DNA of 64,000 nucleotides from Ferrovibrio sp041906005 (GTDB taxonomy: Bacteria; Pseudomonadota; Alphaproteobacteria; Ferrovibrionales; Ferrovibrionaceae): assembly GCF_041906005.1 (NCBI RefSeq), contig NZ_JAYRJY010000001.1, positions 2,790,001-2,854,000 of the forward strand, read 5' to 3'. A program made the translations under genes and the position numbers. The notes below the pieces were generated by a model, which saw nothing but the letters and a program-made list of their open reading frames with translations, was not told the DNA's origin and ran no database searches. Position 1 is the first letter of the stretch; the number at the start of each line of letters is the position of its first letter. This document shows positions 28,143 through 36,703 of the stretch, in pieces.

Positions 28143-28194
28143 TGAGACAAACGCCTACCTGATTGCAGAGGCGCAGCCCTGCTTAATCAAACTT

Positions 28195-28320
28195 AAAGTA
28201 AATCAAAGAATTCACTGTGCAATTTAAAGAATGCAGTAATTTTATTACTCCACAATTGTCAACTATTTTCTTGAATAAGCCATTGTATTCTTTGATTTTT
28301 ATTTGCTTCAAAAGTAAATC
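28195..28320. repeat. AT-rich nested repeats, candidate origin or operator
   Basis: AAAGTAAATC occurs as direct repeats at 28195-28204 and 28311-28320. Between them, AAATCAAAGAAT (28200-28211) and ATTCTTTGATTT (28287-28298) form a perfect 12-bp inverted repeat, and AGTAAT-ttt-ATTACT (28235-28249) forms a small palindrome. The stretch is much richer in AT than the rest of the element and lies upstream of the polymerase-like gene. It could be a replication origin or a regulated promoter. Confidence 0.5.
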
Positions 28321-28366
28321 GAATCTGCTGTAGCGTCCTTCGCGTTTATCGCAGGAGGACCGCAAA

Positions 28367-28684
28367 ATGGCGAAGACACACAGACAGGCGAAGCGGAAGC
28401 CCGGTAATCGAGGGATGCAGAAGCTCAATGAGCTAGCGCGCTTCTTCGATGCAATCCGATACGAGAGCTTCGTACCGATGGTAGATGCAGCAGACCCATC
28501 TAAAGCCATGTGGGTTTTCAGCTATCAGCCGACCAATGAAAGCGGGCTTATCGGTCTGTCGGACGCCCGTATGCGCTCTCTAACATTGATGACCAAGGCC
28601 GAAGCACAGGCCGTTTGCTCCCGTCTACAAGCCGCTATCCGAGCGTCTTCATCTGCGGTGGCTGCGCCCCAGAGCGGTGGTTGA
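28367..28684 (+). CDS. Hypothetical protein upstream of polymerase
   Basis: A 105-residue protein starting with a basic segment (MAKTHRQAKRKPGNRGMQKLNELARFFDAIRYESFV), then WVFSYQPTNESGLIGLSDARMRSLTLMTKAEAQAVCSRLQAAI. A GCAGGAGGA ribosome site is excellent. It sits 77 bp before the polymerase-like gene in the same orientation and directly after the AT-rich repeat region, so it may be a replication accessory protein. No family is recognised. Confidence 0.65.
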   Translation: MAKTHRQAKRKPGNRGMQKLNELARFFDAIRYESFVPMVDAADPSKAMWVFSYQPTNESGLIGLSDARMRSLTLMTKAEAQAVCSRLQAAIRASSSAVAAPQSGG

Positions 28685-28761
28685 TTGAGTCAACCCAGAC
28701 ACAACAATTGGTATGTCGCGGTCTGAAATAACAACAAGATATAGCGTAGTTGGTTCTGCCT

Positions 28762-30297
28762 ATGAACAAGGCTTTTAAGAGCAGTTTGGATGCTGAGACA
28801 GCGAACGCCCTGCTAACCACAGGTCTGAAGTCTGCAATGCATATGACCCTGTTAGGCCATCCCGTCTCTGCCGCTAGCATGGCGTTTGTAGAGGCTGTTG
28901 CCGATCTACTGCTGACGCAGGAGCAAGGGCAAAGACGCGACAGAGGCAAGCAGCTACCAAAATTCAAAGCAACTATCAGCGCCATAGTCATTGATCTTCT
29001 CAACGCGGCTGCCCGCCGTGTGATAGTTCCGCAAATTTCAGGCGTTGTCGTCCCTGAAGCACTGACATACGGCTGGGCTTATCACGGCCGACACACCGAA
29101 TATTTCAGAAATGCAGACCACGACGTTTCAAAGCGCTTGTTCGCGGACTGTATAGACGACTTTGAACGGGCGGGCCTTCTGGAACGTGAGAAGGGCATAT
29201 CGTTTCAGAGCAAATTAACGGGCAGCGATGGCAAGAAATACGAGACGCACAAAGCGACCCGTTATCGCGCCACCGACGCTCTAGCCAAGCTTGCCGAGGC
29301 TCATGGAATTAGCTCGGGCGGCTACAGGACGCACTTCAAATACGATCTGCCTAGAACGGTGATCGAGTTAAGGGAGCCGTCTGAATGGAAAGATCAACCT
29401 AACGGCAGCCGGAAGAAGGAGAAAGGCAAGCGGATACGTCTCGCGCCGACGCCTGAAGTCGAGGCATTGAGCCAACCTATCAAAGAACTGAACGCCTTCC
29501 TGTCGGCCGTGAAGATTGAGGGTGGGCTTCACTGGGCCTTTAGGCGCATATTTAATGATGGCGACAAAAGCAAACCAGCTTTCAATAAAGGCGGTCGCCT
29601 CTATTCCTCTGGCCCCGACAGCTACCAGCAAGACAGCAAGGAAACGCGGCGTAGCATCACGTTTGACGGGCAGCCAACATGCGAAATTGACATTCGGTCA
29701 AGTTTTCTCACGCTCATTTATGGGCTCTGTAGGCATCATTGCTTGGATGAAGAGGGGTATTCGCTGGGCAATCCCCATGAAGAAGACCTCTACAGCCTAC
29801 CCGATACCGAAAGCCGAAGCGTTGGAAAGGCATGGTTCACTATTGCTATCGGACTGCATAGCATGCCTGTGAAATGGAGCGCTGCCCGCGTCAAAGACTA
29901 TCGGGAAGAGACTGGCGGCAACCTTAAGAAATACCGAGTGGCCGAAGTAGCCGAAAAGATGCTGAGCAAGCATCCCGTCATCGGGTATTGGCTAAGCCAG
30001 ACGGACAGAAACTCGAAAGACCTTCAATTCATAGAAAGCAATATCATCTTGAACACCATGCTTCGCTTGAAGCGGAGTTACGGCATTCCGGCATTACCTG
30101 TTCACGACAGCCTGATTGTGAAGACACAGGATGCCGAGGTTGCGGCAGGGGTGCTGAAAGCCGAGTTTGAATGTATGGCTGATATCATTCCCTGCCTCAG
30201 CCTTTCCAAGGGGACTTCGGTCGGGTTTGAAATTGACCGGGTAAGGCCGCTACGAACCCAAGAACAGGAAGCCCTGCTAGACGCAGCAAACTTCTGA
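28762..30297 (+). CDS. Minimal polymerase-like protein (family A/T7 RNAP superfamily)
   Basis: A 511-residue protein with the three palm and finger motifs of the superfamily, numbered from the ATG at 28762. CEIDIRSSFLTLIYGL is motif A with Asp310. Arg352-x3-Lys356-x6-Ile-Gly matches the family A motif B (R-x3-K-x6-YG with Tyr changed to Ile). LPVHDSLIV is motif C with His448-Asp449, where the Ser after HD recalls T7 RNA polymerase more than Pol I. It resembles the transposon/virus polymerase (TV-Pol) group. No exonuclease domain is visible. The long N-terminus may bind DNA or primer. It probably replicates the element. Confidence 0.7.
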   Translation: MNKAFKSSLDAETANALLTTGLKSAMHMTLLGHPVSAASMAFVEAVADLLLTQEQGQRRDRGKQLPKFKATISAIVIDLLNAAARRVIVPQISGVVVPEALTYGWAYHGRHTEYFRNADHDVSKRLFADCIDDFERAGLLEREKGISFQSKLTGSDGKKYETHKATRYRATDALAKLAEAHGISSGGYRTHFKYDLPRTVIELREPSEWKDQPNGSRKKEKGKRIRLAPTPEVEALSQPIKELNAFLSAVKIEGGLHWAFRRIFNDGDKSKPAFNKGGRLYSSGPDSYQQDSKETRRSITFDGQPTCEIDIRSSFLTLIYGLCRHHCLDEEGYSLGNPHEEDLYSLPDTESRSVGKAWFTIAIGLHSMPVKWSAARVKDYREETGGNLKKYRVAEVAEKMLSKHPVIGYWLSQTDRNSKDLQFIESNIILNTMLRLKRSYGIPALPVHDSLIVKTQDAEVAAGVLKAEFECMADIIPCLSLSKGTSVGFEIDRVRPLRTQEQEALLDAANF

Positions 30298-30629
30298 AAG
30301 CATGGCCCCTGCCCCCCAGACCCCCCAATTTTATGGGCATTACGCGGGGGTTTGGTTCCTTGGTCATTACCCCTTGCTCATTTACGGGTATAGCAGGAGC
30401 ATAGAAGCATAACACTCCCCAGATATGCAGTCGGTCTAGACAGCCCCTGTATCTGAGCACAATTAGCGCCCCGACGCCCAATCGCCCCTAAGCCCGTTTT
30501 CTGACTCCCTGAGTCCATCTATGGCCTTTCCGCTACCCACCCAGCCGACAGTGCGCTATAGGCGCTGTAGGGCGAAATAAACGCCCCTCAGGGGCATTCC
30601 GATAACGGGTTGTCCGAGGGGCTGTCTCG
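30298..30629. other. 332-bp region without a gene
   Basis: It contains runs of C (CCCCCCAGACCCCCC near 30313) and a short inverted repeat GCCCC-TCA-GGGGC at 30583-30595 without a T tract. No open frame has a ribosome site. It separates the polymerase-like gene from the next hypothetical gene. Confidence 0.4.
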
Positions 30630-31061
30630 ATGCTGGGGGGCATCCGAATGGCTGATCCGGTCACGACTGCCGTAACCATCCTGCAAATGCTTCAGCAGGT
30701 GATGGCTTACCTGCCAGCCCAGCCAACGCCAGAGCAGGCCGACAGGGCTAGGGCCTCACTGTCTCAAGCTCGTAGCATTGCAGACGTTGGGGCCTCGATT
30801 CTAGGCTGTTACCACCGGACAGGCCGTTTCCGGTCGGTAGACGTGCTTGAGGTTCCTTGGCAGCGGGGCCAGCAATACAACGCCAAGACCTCCGCCCTGC
30901 TGCGCATAGACTGGAACGGGGCGCTGACCCAAGCCCCATATGTCATGATTGTTGGAATAGCCGAACGGGATGGCATGGTAATAACCGCCATCCAGACCGA
31001 TAACGCGATGGTTCCCCCGAGCGCGAAATGCCCCTTGGCGCAATGGACCAAGGCCAACTAG
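30630..31061 (+). CDS. Hypothetical protein of element
   Basis: A 143-residue protein, ADPVTTAVTILQMLQQVMAYLPAQPTPEQADRARASLSQARSIADVGASIL, followed by a beta-rich part (VDVLEVPWQRGQQYNAKTSALLRIDWNGALTQAPYVMIVGIAERDGMVITAIQTDNA). Two ATGs compete: 30630 with GAGGGG and 30648 with GGGGGG upstream; the second begins MADPVTT. No family is recognised. It is the last gene before the convergent integrase. Confidence 0.55.
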   Translation: MLGGIRMADPVTTAVTILQMLQQVMAYLPAQPTPEQADRARASLSQARSIADVGASILGCYHRTGRFRSVDVLEVPWQRGQQYNAKTSALLRIDWNGALTQAPYVMIVGIAERDGMVITAIQTDNAMVPPSAKCPLAQWTKAN

Positions 31062-31181
31062 ACCTAGCCCCGTTCCTTCATAGCGAGGGGTAAACTATAA
31101 GCCCCTATATCTGGTATGTTTAGTGGGCTGGCTAGCACAGGCTGACTGGTAGCTTGAGGGGCAAACTGGCGCTGTCATGGC

Positions 31182-32888
31182 TCAGCCTGTCGGTTTCTTG
31201 GTCTCGGCCGCATACAGGTGAGATAAATCCAAACCGTCATAGCGTATCTTGGCTATTTCCGCCGCAAGGACTGCCAAGGGATACCCTTCAGAGCCGTAGT
31301 TTTTGCCTTCACCACTGCCGCTGCTTCGATGACCTTGCAGGGCGTCAAGGATAGGTTCAGCTAAAAGGGCGGCTCTGCCAGCATCCTTGAAGGTGTGGCG
31401 AAAAGAATGGAACACCAACCGTTTGTCGGCAATGCCGTGCTTTCGTGCGTACCGACCCCACCACTGCGACCATGCCGCTGTCAGATGAGAACGCTCAGAC
31501 TTCAGGTCTGGGAATAGCCGCTTGTCACCGGCCTTGCGCCTCTCTGCCACATAAGTCAGGAAGCCAAGGCGGATCAGTTCGGGGTGGACCGGAATCCTCC
31601 GGCGGGAGCTATTGCGTTTTAGCTTCTTGCCTTCTTCTACGACACGCAGGTCGAGAAATGAAATGCCAGCTTCTTCCTTGCAATCTGCAACAGAACACTG
31701 GCCTAGTTCTTCAAGGCGGGCACCCATGAACAGCGCGAGTAGGGGAAGCCACTTTGCGGCTTCACCGCCGCCGCCTTTCGGTCGTTCACCGCTAACGAAC
31801 ACGGGGAAACTGAAAATCGCCTTTAAATGGCTAATGCCATAAGACAGGCGAGTGTCTTTCTGTACTTCGCCTATCGCGACCTTCACCCCCGAGGCAGGGT
31901 TACTGTCGATGATAGCATTTCTAACGGCATAGCCCAGGATTGCGCTAATAGCCCCTAGTGCCTTGTCGTTTATAGTCGAGTGCGCCAGTTTACGAATCGA
32001 GGGATTGTCTGCGGTGGCTTCCAGAATTTGCGGCACGGTCATTTTAGCCAGACTGCCGGAAAGGCGCGCCGGGAATCGTATCATCGCTTCTTTAAATGCG
32101 ACCACATGCCGCTTCGTGATCTTGGTCACGGGCATGTCTCCATGCAACTCGATAAAGCGGCGCACAGAGGCATAGAAGTCCTTGGCAGTCTTATCGGGCG
32201 GTTTACGTTCCAGTTTCCACCTCTCGTAGACGACAGAGAGACGGTCGCTATCTTCGTCCGGCGCGGTGGTCAGCGCTGTGAAGCGGCTAGGCGCAGGCGG
32301 GGTATCTACAGCTTCGCCCTTGTGGCGCTTCACCATCATTTCGGCGGCGCGAACACCCGCCTTAAGCACGGCGAATGAAAGGCGACGATAGGCGTCGGAC
32401 TGCTTGTTCAGCTTTACGCCTTCGCGAAGCAATAGTTCTTCGACTTCATCGTCTATAACCGCCGTCTTACCCCTAGCGAGCGCCGCTTTCCACACCTCGC
32501 CAATGAAGGTGTTCGCTTCCATTTTTTCAAATTCACGGTCAGTCAGGCCGGGCTCTTCGCGGTCCATGCTGTCATCAAGCCCTTCACGGCGGGCTTCTTC
32601 ATCTTCCGCCATTACATCGTGCAGCCATATAGCCGTCAGCCGCTCAATCTCGTTATCCGAAAGCGTTGCGAGAGGTTTGGAATCGCGTAGGAGGCGCTTT
32701 TCGGCAAACTCTTGCTCTAGCCGCGTTAACTCTACGGGCAGCTTGCGTTTTGCTTCGGCAAGATCAGCAGACAGATAGCGCTTGATAACGGGCTTTGGGT
32801 ACTCGTTCACCAAGTCTTTGGGAACGCGTTTCTGCAAGTAATGGCCATTCCCATTGGACGCCATATAGGAGATAGGCATCGGCTTCAT
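31182..32888 (-). CDS. Tyrosine integrase of the tRNA-Ser element
   Basis: A 568-residue site-specific recombinase. The N-terminus (YMASNGNGHYLQKRVPKDL, residues 8-26) is the DUF6538-type arm-binding region, a SAM-like core-binding domain spans about residues 215-320, and the catalytic domain carries Arg391 (GARLEEL), HSFRH at 494-498 and LQGHRSS, with Tyr531 (NYG) the likely nucleophile. The gene starts 94 bp from the attachment core, and its GTAGCCCAA arm sites begin 10 bp upstream of the ATG, so it may repress itself. It integrates the element into the 3' end of tRNA-Ser. Confidence 0.94.
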   Translation of the reverse strand: MKPMPISYMASNGNGHYLQKRVPKDLVNEYPKPVIKRYLSADLAEAKRKLPVELTRLEQEFAEKRLLRDSKPLATLSDNEIERLTAIWLHDVMAEDEEARREGLDDSMDREEPGLTDREFEKMEANTFIGEVWKAALARGKTAVIDDEVEELLLREGVKLNKQSDAYRRLSFAVLKAGVRAAEMMVKRHKGEAVDTPPAPSRFTALTTAPDEDSDRLSVVYERWKLERKPPDKTAKDFYASVRRFIELHGDMPVTKITKRHVVAFKEAMIRFPARLSGSLAKMTVPQILEATADNPSIRKLAHSTINDKALGAISAILGYAVRNAIIDSNPASGVKVAIGEVQKDTRLSYGISHLKAIFSFPVFVSGERPKGGGGEAAKWLPLLALFMGARLEELGQCSVADCKEEAGISFLDLRVVEEGKKLKRNSSRRRIPVHPELIRLGFLTYVAERRKAGDKRLFPDLKSERSHLTAAWSQWWGRYARKHGIADKRLVFHSFRHTFKDAGRAALLAEPILDALQGHRSSGSGEGKNYGSEGYPLAVLAAEIAKIRYDGLDLSHLYAAETKKPTG

Positions 32889-32897
32889 GCCTCAATT

Positions 32898-32919
32898 GTA
32901 GCCCAATCATGTAGCCCAA
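32898..32919. repeat. Right integrase arm sites (GTAGCCCAA x2)
   Basis: GTAGCCCAA occurs at 32898-32906 and 32911-32919, 13 bp apart, 62 bp inside the right core and just upstream of the integrase start. It mirrors the pair at 22822-22843. Confidence 0.75.
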
Positions 32920-32981
32920 TCGAGACTTCAGAAGCCCTTGTATCTCTTACTTTACTTGGAAAACTGGCATTTTATGGAGCG

Positions 32982-33072
<91 letters not shown>

Positions 33073-33541
33073 GCATAGGTTCCGGTCGGGCGCGCGGCCT
33101 GGCCGGGGGTCGAAAGCGGCGCGGACCTTAACCGAAGCCGCTCGCCCCCGCAAGGCTTCGCCCGGCCGCCATAAAGCCGGAAAAGCCGAAGGCCACTCAA
33201 GCAGTTACCCAGCCCTGCAGGCTGGTCTTGTCATTGCCCCGGGCTTGGCGGAGACTGCTGCCGTGGCGCCGGTGGAAACCACCCGTGGAGTCCGTCCGGC
33301 CCCGGCATCGGGAGAGCGCATGGGTACCGGCCGTAACAGCCTCGCCGCCCGCAGCGATTTCGCCAGCCCCGCCAGTCGCGCATGGCCATGCGGACTGGCC
33401 CTTCCGGCCAGATTCGGCCTTTCCGCTTTCAGTGCTCATCGACCGCCCCGCCTGTGGTTTTGCCTGCCCGGGAACCGGAGGCCAGGGCAGGAGGTTGCGT
33501 AACGCGCGGGTTATCCAACACAAAAAACGGAGGAAACCACC
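33073..33541. other. GC-rich intergenic region
   Basis: These 469 bp between tRNA-Ser and the CBS gene are very GC-rich. Overlapping open frames on both strands lack ribosome sites and motifs. A hairpin CCAGCC-CTGCA-GGCTGG lies near 33208-33226. The right end carries the ribosome site of the CBS gene, and the left part should carry the tRNA promoter. Confidence 0.45.
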
Positions 33542-33973
33542 ATGATCGTTGCGACAATACTAAAGGACAAGACGGGCGGCGTGATCAGCGCCCGGCCTGA
33601 AGACAGCATTGAAAGCGTCTGCCAGTTGCTGGCCGACAAGGGCATCGGCGCCGTGCTGGTGCAGCGGCCCGATGGCGGCATCGCCGGTATTTTGTCGGAA
33701 CGCGATATCGTGCGTGGCCTGGCCATGATCGGCACCGATCTGTTGCAGCAGAGCGCCGACACCATCATGACCCGGAACGTGATGGTCTGCTCCAGCCGCG
33801 ACACCCTGGACGACATCATGCATCTGATGACCAAGCGGCGGATCCGCCACCTGCCGGTGGTGGATAACGGCCGCCTGATCGGCATGATCTCCATCGGCGA
33901 CGTGGTCAAGCGCCGCATCGCCGAGACCGAAATGGAGGCCGAGGCCCTGCGGCAATACATCGCCACGGGCTGA
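33542..33973 (+). CDS. CBS-domain protein
   Basis: A 143-residue protein consisting of two CBS repeats forming one Bateman module: DSIESVCQLLADKGIGAVLVQRPDGGIAGILSERDIVRGL, then DTLDDIMHLMTKRRIRHLPVVDNGRLIGMISIGDVVKRRI. CBS pairs bind adenosine nucleotides and act as energy or redox sensors. CGGAGGAAA gives a strong ribosome site. It is 21 bp upstream of fdhD, so it may be first gene of the fdhD-mobA transcript. Confidence 0.92.
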   Translation: MIVATILKDKTGGVISARPEDSIESVCQLLADKGIGAVLVQRPDGGIAGILSERDIVRGLAMIGTDLLQQSADTIMTRNVMVCSSRDTLDDIMHLMTKRRIRHLPVVDNGRLIGMISIGDVVKRRIAETEMEAEALRQYIATG

Positions 33974-33994
33974 GACCTGTCCTATATAGAGGGC

Positions 33995-34885
33995 ATGACC
34001 ACCCCGCCCGACTTCCTCGTCCGCCCGGACCCGGCCAATCCCGCCCTCACCGAAACGGTGCAGGGCATCGATCATGACGGCAAACCCGTCGAGACCAAGG
34101 TGCCGGTCGAACGGCCGCTCACCCTGTTCCTGAACGGGCAGGAAATCGTCACTATGATGACGATCGGGGATTATCCCGATTACCTGGCCCTGGGCTATCT
34201 GATCAACCAGCGCATGCTGCTGCCCGACGACGAGGTGACCGGCATCGATTTCGACTCCGAGATCGAGACCATCGTGGTGCGCACCGCGCGCCAGACCGAT
34301 TACGAAGAACGCCTCAGGAAAAAGACCCAGACCTCGGGCTGCGCCCAGGGCACGGTATTCGGCAACATGATGGATGCGGTGGAAAGCGTGCGGCTCGATC
34401 CGGATGCCGTACTGCACACCTCGTGGATCTATGCGCTTTCCAAGAAGATCAATCTGGCGCCGTCGCTGTATCTGGAGGCCGGCGCCATCCACGGCTGCGT
34501 GCTGTGTGAATCGGATCGTCCGCTGATCTACATGGAGGATGTCGGCCGTCACAACGCCATCGACAAGATCGCCGGCTATATGCGGGTCAACGGCATCTCG
34601 CCGGCGGGCAAGACGATGTATACCACCGGGCGGCTGACGTCTGAGATGGTGATCAAGACCGCGCAGATGGGCATCCCGATCCTGATCAGCCGCTCGGGCT
34701 TCACCGCCTGGGGCGTGCAGCTCGCGCGCCAGATCGGCATGACCCTGATCGGCCGTGCCAAGGGCAAGCGTTTCGTGGCGCTGTCGGGCGCCGAGCGGCT
34801 GCGTTTCGATGCCGATCCGGCCGTCGTGGGTGACGAGGACGCGAAGCTGCAGCGCAAGGGCAGTCGCGACGACGAGGCGGCGTAA
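33995..34885 (+). CDS. fdhD: Formate dehydrogenase accessory sulfurtransferase FdhD
   Basis: A 296-residue FdhD. It moves sulfur from a cysteine desulfurase to the Mo-bisMGD cofactor of formate dehydrogenase. TSGCAQGTVFG (around residue 110) holds the conserved Cys loop, and ECEDVGRHNAIDK-like residues appear as MEDVGRHNAIDKIAGYM. TTGRLTSEMVIK and ILISRSGFTAWGVQLA are further family blocks. Its stop overlaps the mobA ATG (TAATG), so the genes are coupled. The FDH structural genes lie 6.5 kb downstream. Confidence 0.96.
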   Translation: MTTPPDFLVRPDPANPALTETVQGIDHDGKPVETKVPVERPLTLFLNGQEIVTMMTIGDYPDYLALGYLINQRMLLPDDEVTGIDFDSEIETIVVRTARQTDYEERLRKKTQTSGCAQGTVFGNMMDAVESVRLDPDAVLHTSWIYALSKKINLAPSLYLEAGAIHGCVLCESDRPLIYMEDVGRHNAIDKIAGYMRVNGISPAGKTMYTTGRLTSEMVIKTAQMGIPILISRSGFTAWGVQLARQIGMTLIGRAKGKRFVALSGAERLRFDADPAVVGDEDAKLQRKGSRDDEAA

Positions 34886-35508
34886 TGGCGGTTATCCTTG
34901 GCGTTGTGCTGGCGGGCGGCCTGGCCCGCCGGATGGGCGGCGGCGACAAGAGCCTGCAGATGCTGGCGGGCCGGCCGATCCTTGATCGCATACTCGAACG
35001 TTTCAGGCCGCAGGTGGATGGCGTGATCCTGAATGCCAATGGCGACGCGGCGCGGTTTGCCCGATGGAATCTGCCGGTGGCGGGCGATGCCATCCCCGAT
35101 TATGCCGGGCCGCTGGCTGGCGTGCTGGCGGGCCTGGCCTGGGCGAAGCAGAACCGCCCGGATGTCAGCGATATTGTCACCGTGCCGGGCGACGGTCCGT
35201 TTTTGCCGCGCGATCTGGTGGCGCGCATGGTGGCGGCACGCGACAAGGCGGGTGCCGATCTCGCCTGTGCCGTCTCGGCCGGCCAGGCCTATCCCGTGGT
35301 TGGCCTGTGGCCGGTTCGCCTGCATGACGACCTGCGCCGCGCGATGGTGGACGAGGATATCCGCAAGGTGGATCGCTGGACCGCGCGGCACAAACTGGTG
35401 CAGGTGGAATTCGCTGCCCAGCCGGTCGATCCCTTTTTTAACGCCAACACGCCGGACGACATCGCCGAAGCTGAACGCCTGCTGGCGCAATTGGGAGATG
35501 CGGCATGA
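34885..35508 (+). CDS. mobA: Molybdenum cofactor guanylyltransferase MobA
   Basis: A 207-residue nucleotidyltransferase that adds GMP to molybdopterin to make the MGD cofactor required by formate dehydrogenase. GVVLAGGLARRMGGGDKSLQML (residues 5-26) is the GTP-binding signature, VPGDGPFLPRDLV supplies the metal-binding Asp, and NANTPDDIAEAE is the C-terminal family block. It overlaps fdhD by one base and the next gene by four bases, showing tight coupling. Confidence 0.95.
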   Translation: MAVILGVVLAGGLARRMGGGDKSLQMLAGRPILDRILERFRPQVDGVILNANGDAARFARWNLPVAGDAIPDYAGPLAGVLAGLAWAKQNRPDVSDIVTVPGDGPFLPRDLVARMVAARDKAGADLACAVSAGQAYPVVGLWPVRLHDDLRRAMVDEDIRKVDRWTARHKLVQVEFAAQPVDPFFNANTPDDIAEAERLLAQLGDAA

Positions 35509-36230
35509 ATCCCGCCGACTGGCCCGTGCTGCCGCCGGGCTACACGCTGAAACTCTGTGTCTCGGATGCCTTCGACACGGCCTGCAGAGCAGCGGCCGAG
35601 GGCGCCGCCGATGGCCTGATGCTGATGGTCGACCGACAGGATCGCTGCGAGGCGGCTTTGGTGCTGCGGCCACTCGATCCGATCCAGCCCGCGCTGACGC
35701 TCGCCTATGTCGGCATGCTGGGCCTGCACGATGGGCTGGCGGCCCTGGCGCCGGCGGAAACGCCGGCCAGTATCGGTTGGCCGGACCGCCTGCTGGTGAA
35801 CGAGGCCTGCGTCGGTGGCCTGCAGGCGGCGCATGGGCCGCTGGTCGAGAAGGAGGGCATGGCAGACGTGCCTGACTGGCTGGTGCTGGGTATCACCGTG
35901 CAGATGTTTGGCGACCGCGAGGACGACACGCCGGGCGTGGAGCTGGAATACACCAACCTGCATGAGGAAGGCTGCGGCGAGATCACCGTGCCGCAGCTTA
36001 TCGAGGCTTTCGCGCGCCACCTGCTGCTCTGGCTCGACCGCTGGCAGGAAGACGGCTTCGAGCCGATCCGTCGCGCGCTGCTGAACGAACTCTCCGACAA
36101 GGCGCTGAAGGTCGAGGCCAATGGTGATGCCTGGTTCGAGGATGGCGCGACCAAAACCTGGCGCAGCCTGCGCGATGCCCTGCGGCATCGCAGCTGGGTC
36201 TTGCCCGAACCGGTGGGGCAGCCGTCATGA
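35505..36230 (+). CDS. Biotin/lipoate protein ligase-like protein (DUF4444)
   Basis: A 241-residue protein. The first 170 residues have the biotin/lipoate ligase-like fold, with LMLMVDRQDRCEAALVLRP, LLVNEACVGGLQAAHGP and WLVLGITVQMFGD. Residues 175-241 (HLLLWLDRWQEDGFEPIRRAL to RSWVLPEP) match DUF4444. Catalytic lipoyl-ligase motifs are weak. It overlaps mobA and the DUF6505 gene by four bases each. The conserved link with FDH genes suggests a maturation role rather than biotin transfer, but this is inference. Confidence 0.8.
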   Translation: MNPADWPVLPPGYTLKLCVSDAFDTACRAAAEGAADGLMLMVDRQDRCEAALVLRPLDPIQPALTLAYVGMLGLHDGLAALAPAETPASIGWPDRLLVNEACVGGLQAAHGPLVEKEGMADVPDWLVLGITVQMFGDREDDTPGVELEYTNLHEEGCGEITVPQLIEAFARHLLLWLDRWQEDGFEPIRRALLNELSDKALKVEANGDAWFEDGATKTWRSLRDALRHRSWVLPEPVGQPS

Positions 36231-36703
36231 AACTGCTGCGGTGCATCCGCTTCGATGAGTCCGACACGCGGGTCTTCCCGCAGGCAGCCATGCCCGGCGA
36301 ATGGGCGGTGCCGGGCACCTTCGTCTTTGCCGATGCCGATCCGGAGCAATTAAGCCGGCAGGAACGCCAGGCCTTCGCCAACGGCTTCCTGGGCCTGGGC
36401 AGTTTCGGCTGGTCGACCCTGGTAACGGTAGCCGAGATCGGGACGAAGGAATATGAAGATGCCGTCGCGGCATTGACACAGCACCTTATCGGATCCTATG
36501 GCGCGCCGGATGCACGGGTTGCCGAGGCGGCGGCGCGTGAGGAAATCGATTACGCCATCTCGCTCTGCGAGCATCCAATCAACACACTGTTGTCCTTGAG
36601 CCGCTTCATCGAAGGCGAGGGGATCCGCGAACAGTTCCGCGTCGTGCCGGCGCCGGGCGAGACACTGCATACCAAAATCTGGGAGATCACCCCCGATGGC
36701 TGA
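36227..36703 (+). CDS. DUF6505 family protein
   Basis: A 158-residue soluble protein, MKLLRCIRFDESDTRVFPQAAMPGEWAVPGTFVFADADPEQLSRQERQAFANGFLGLGSFGWSTLVTVAEI, then EEIDYAISLCEHPINTLLSLSRFI. The pattern matches DUF6505, found in alphaproteobacterial FDH loci. Overlaps on both sides (4 bp with the ligase-like gene, 8 bp with DUF6352) place it in one transcript. No catalytic residues are evident. It may be a chaperone-like factor for FDH. Confidence 0.78.
   Translation: MKLLRCIRFDESDTRVFPQAAMPGEWAVPGTFVFADADPEQLSRQERQAFANGFLGLGSFGWSTLVTVAEIGTKEYEDAVAALTQHLIGSYGAPDARVAEAAAREEIDYAISLCEHPINTLLSLSRFIEGEGIREQFRVVPAPGETLHTKIWEITPDG

Noticed and set aside
31062..31181. GAGGGGTAAACT and GAGGGGCAAACT repeats near the integrase 3' end
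   Set aside because: They are far from both cores and only two imperfect copies exist, so calling them binding sites is not justified.
33197..33523. Open frames on both strands between tRNA-Ser and the CBS gene
   Set aside because: No ribosome sites, low-complexity Pro/Arg/Gly products and extreme GC content point to non-coding sequence.
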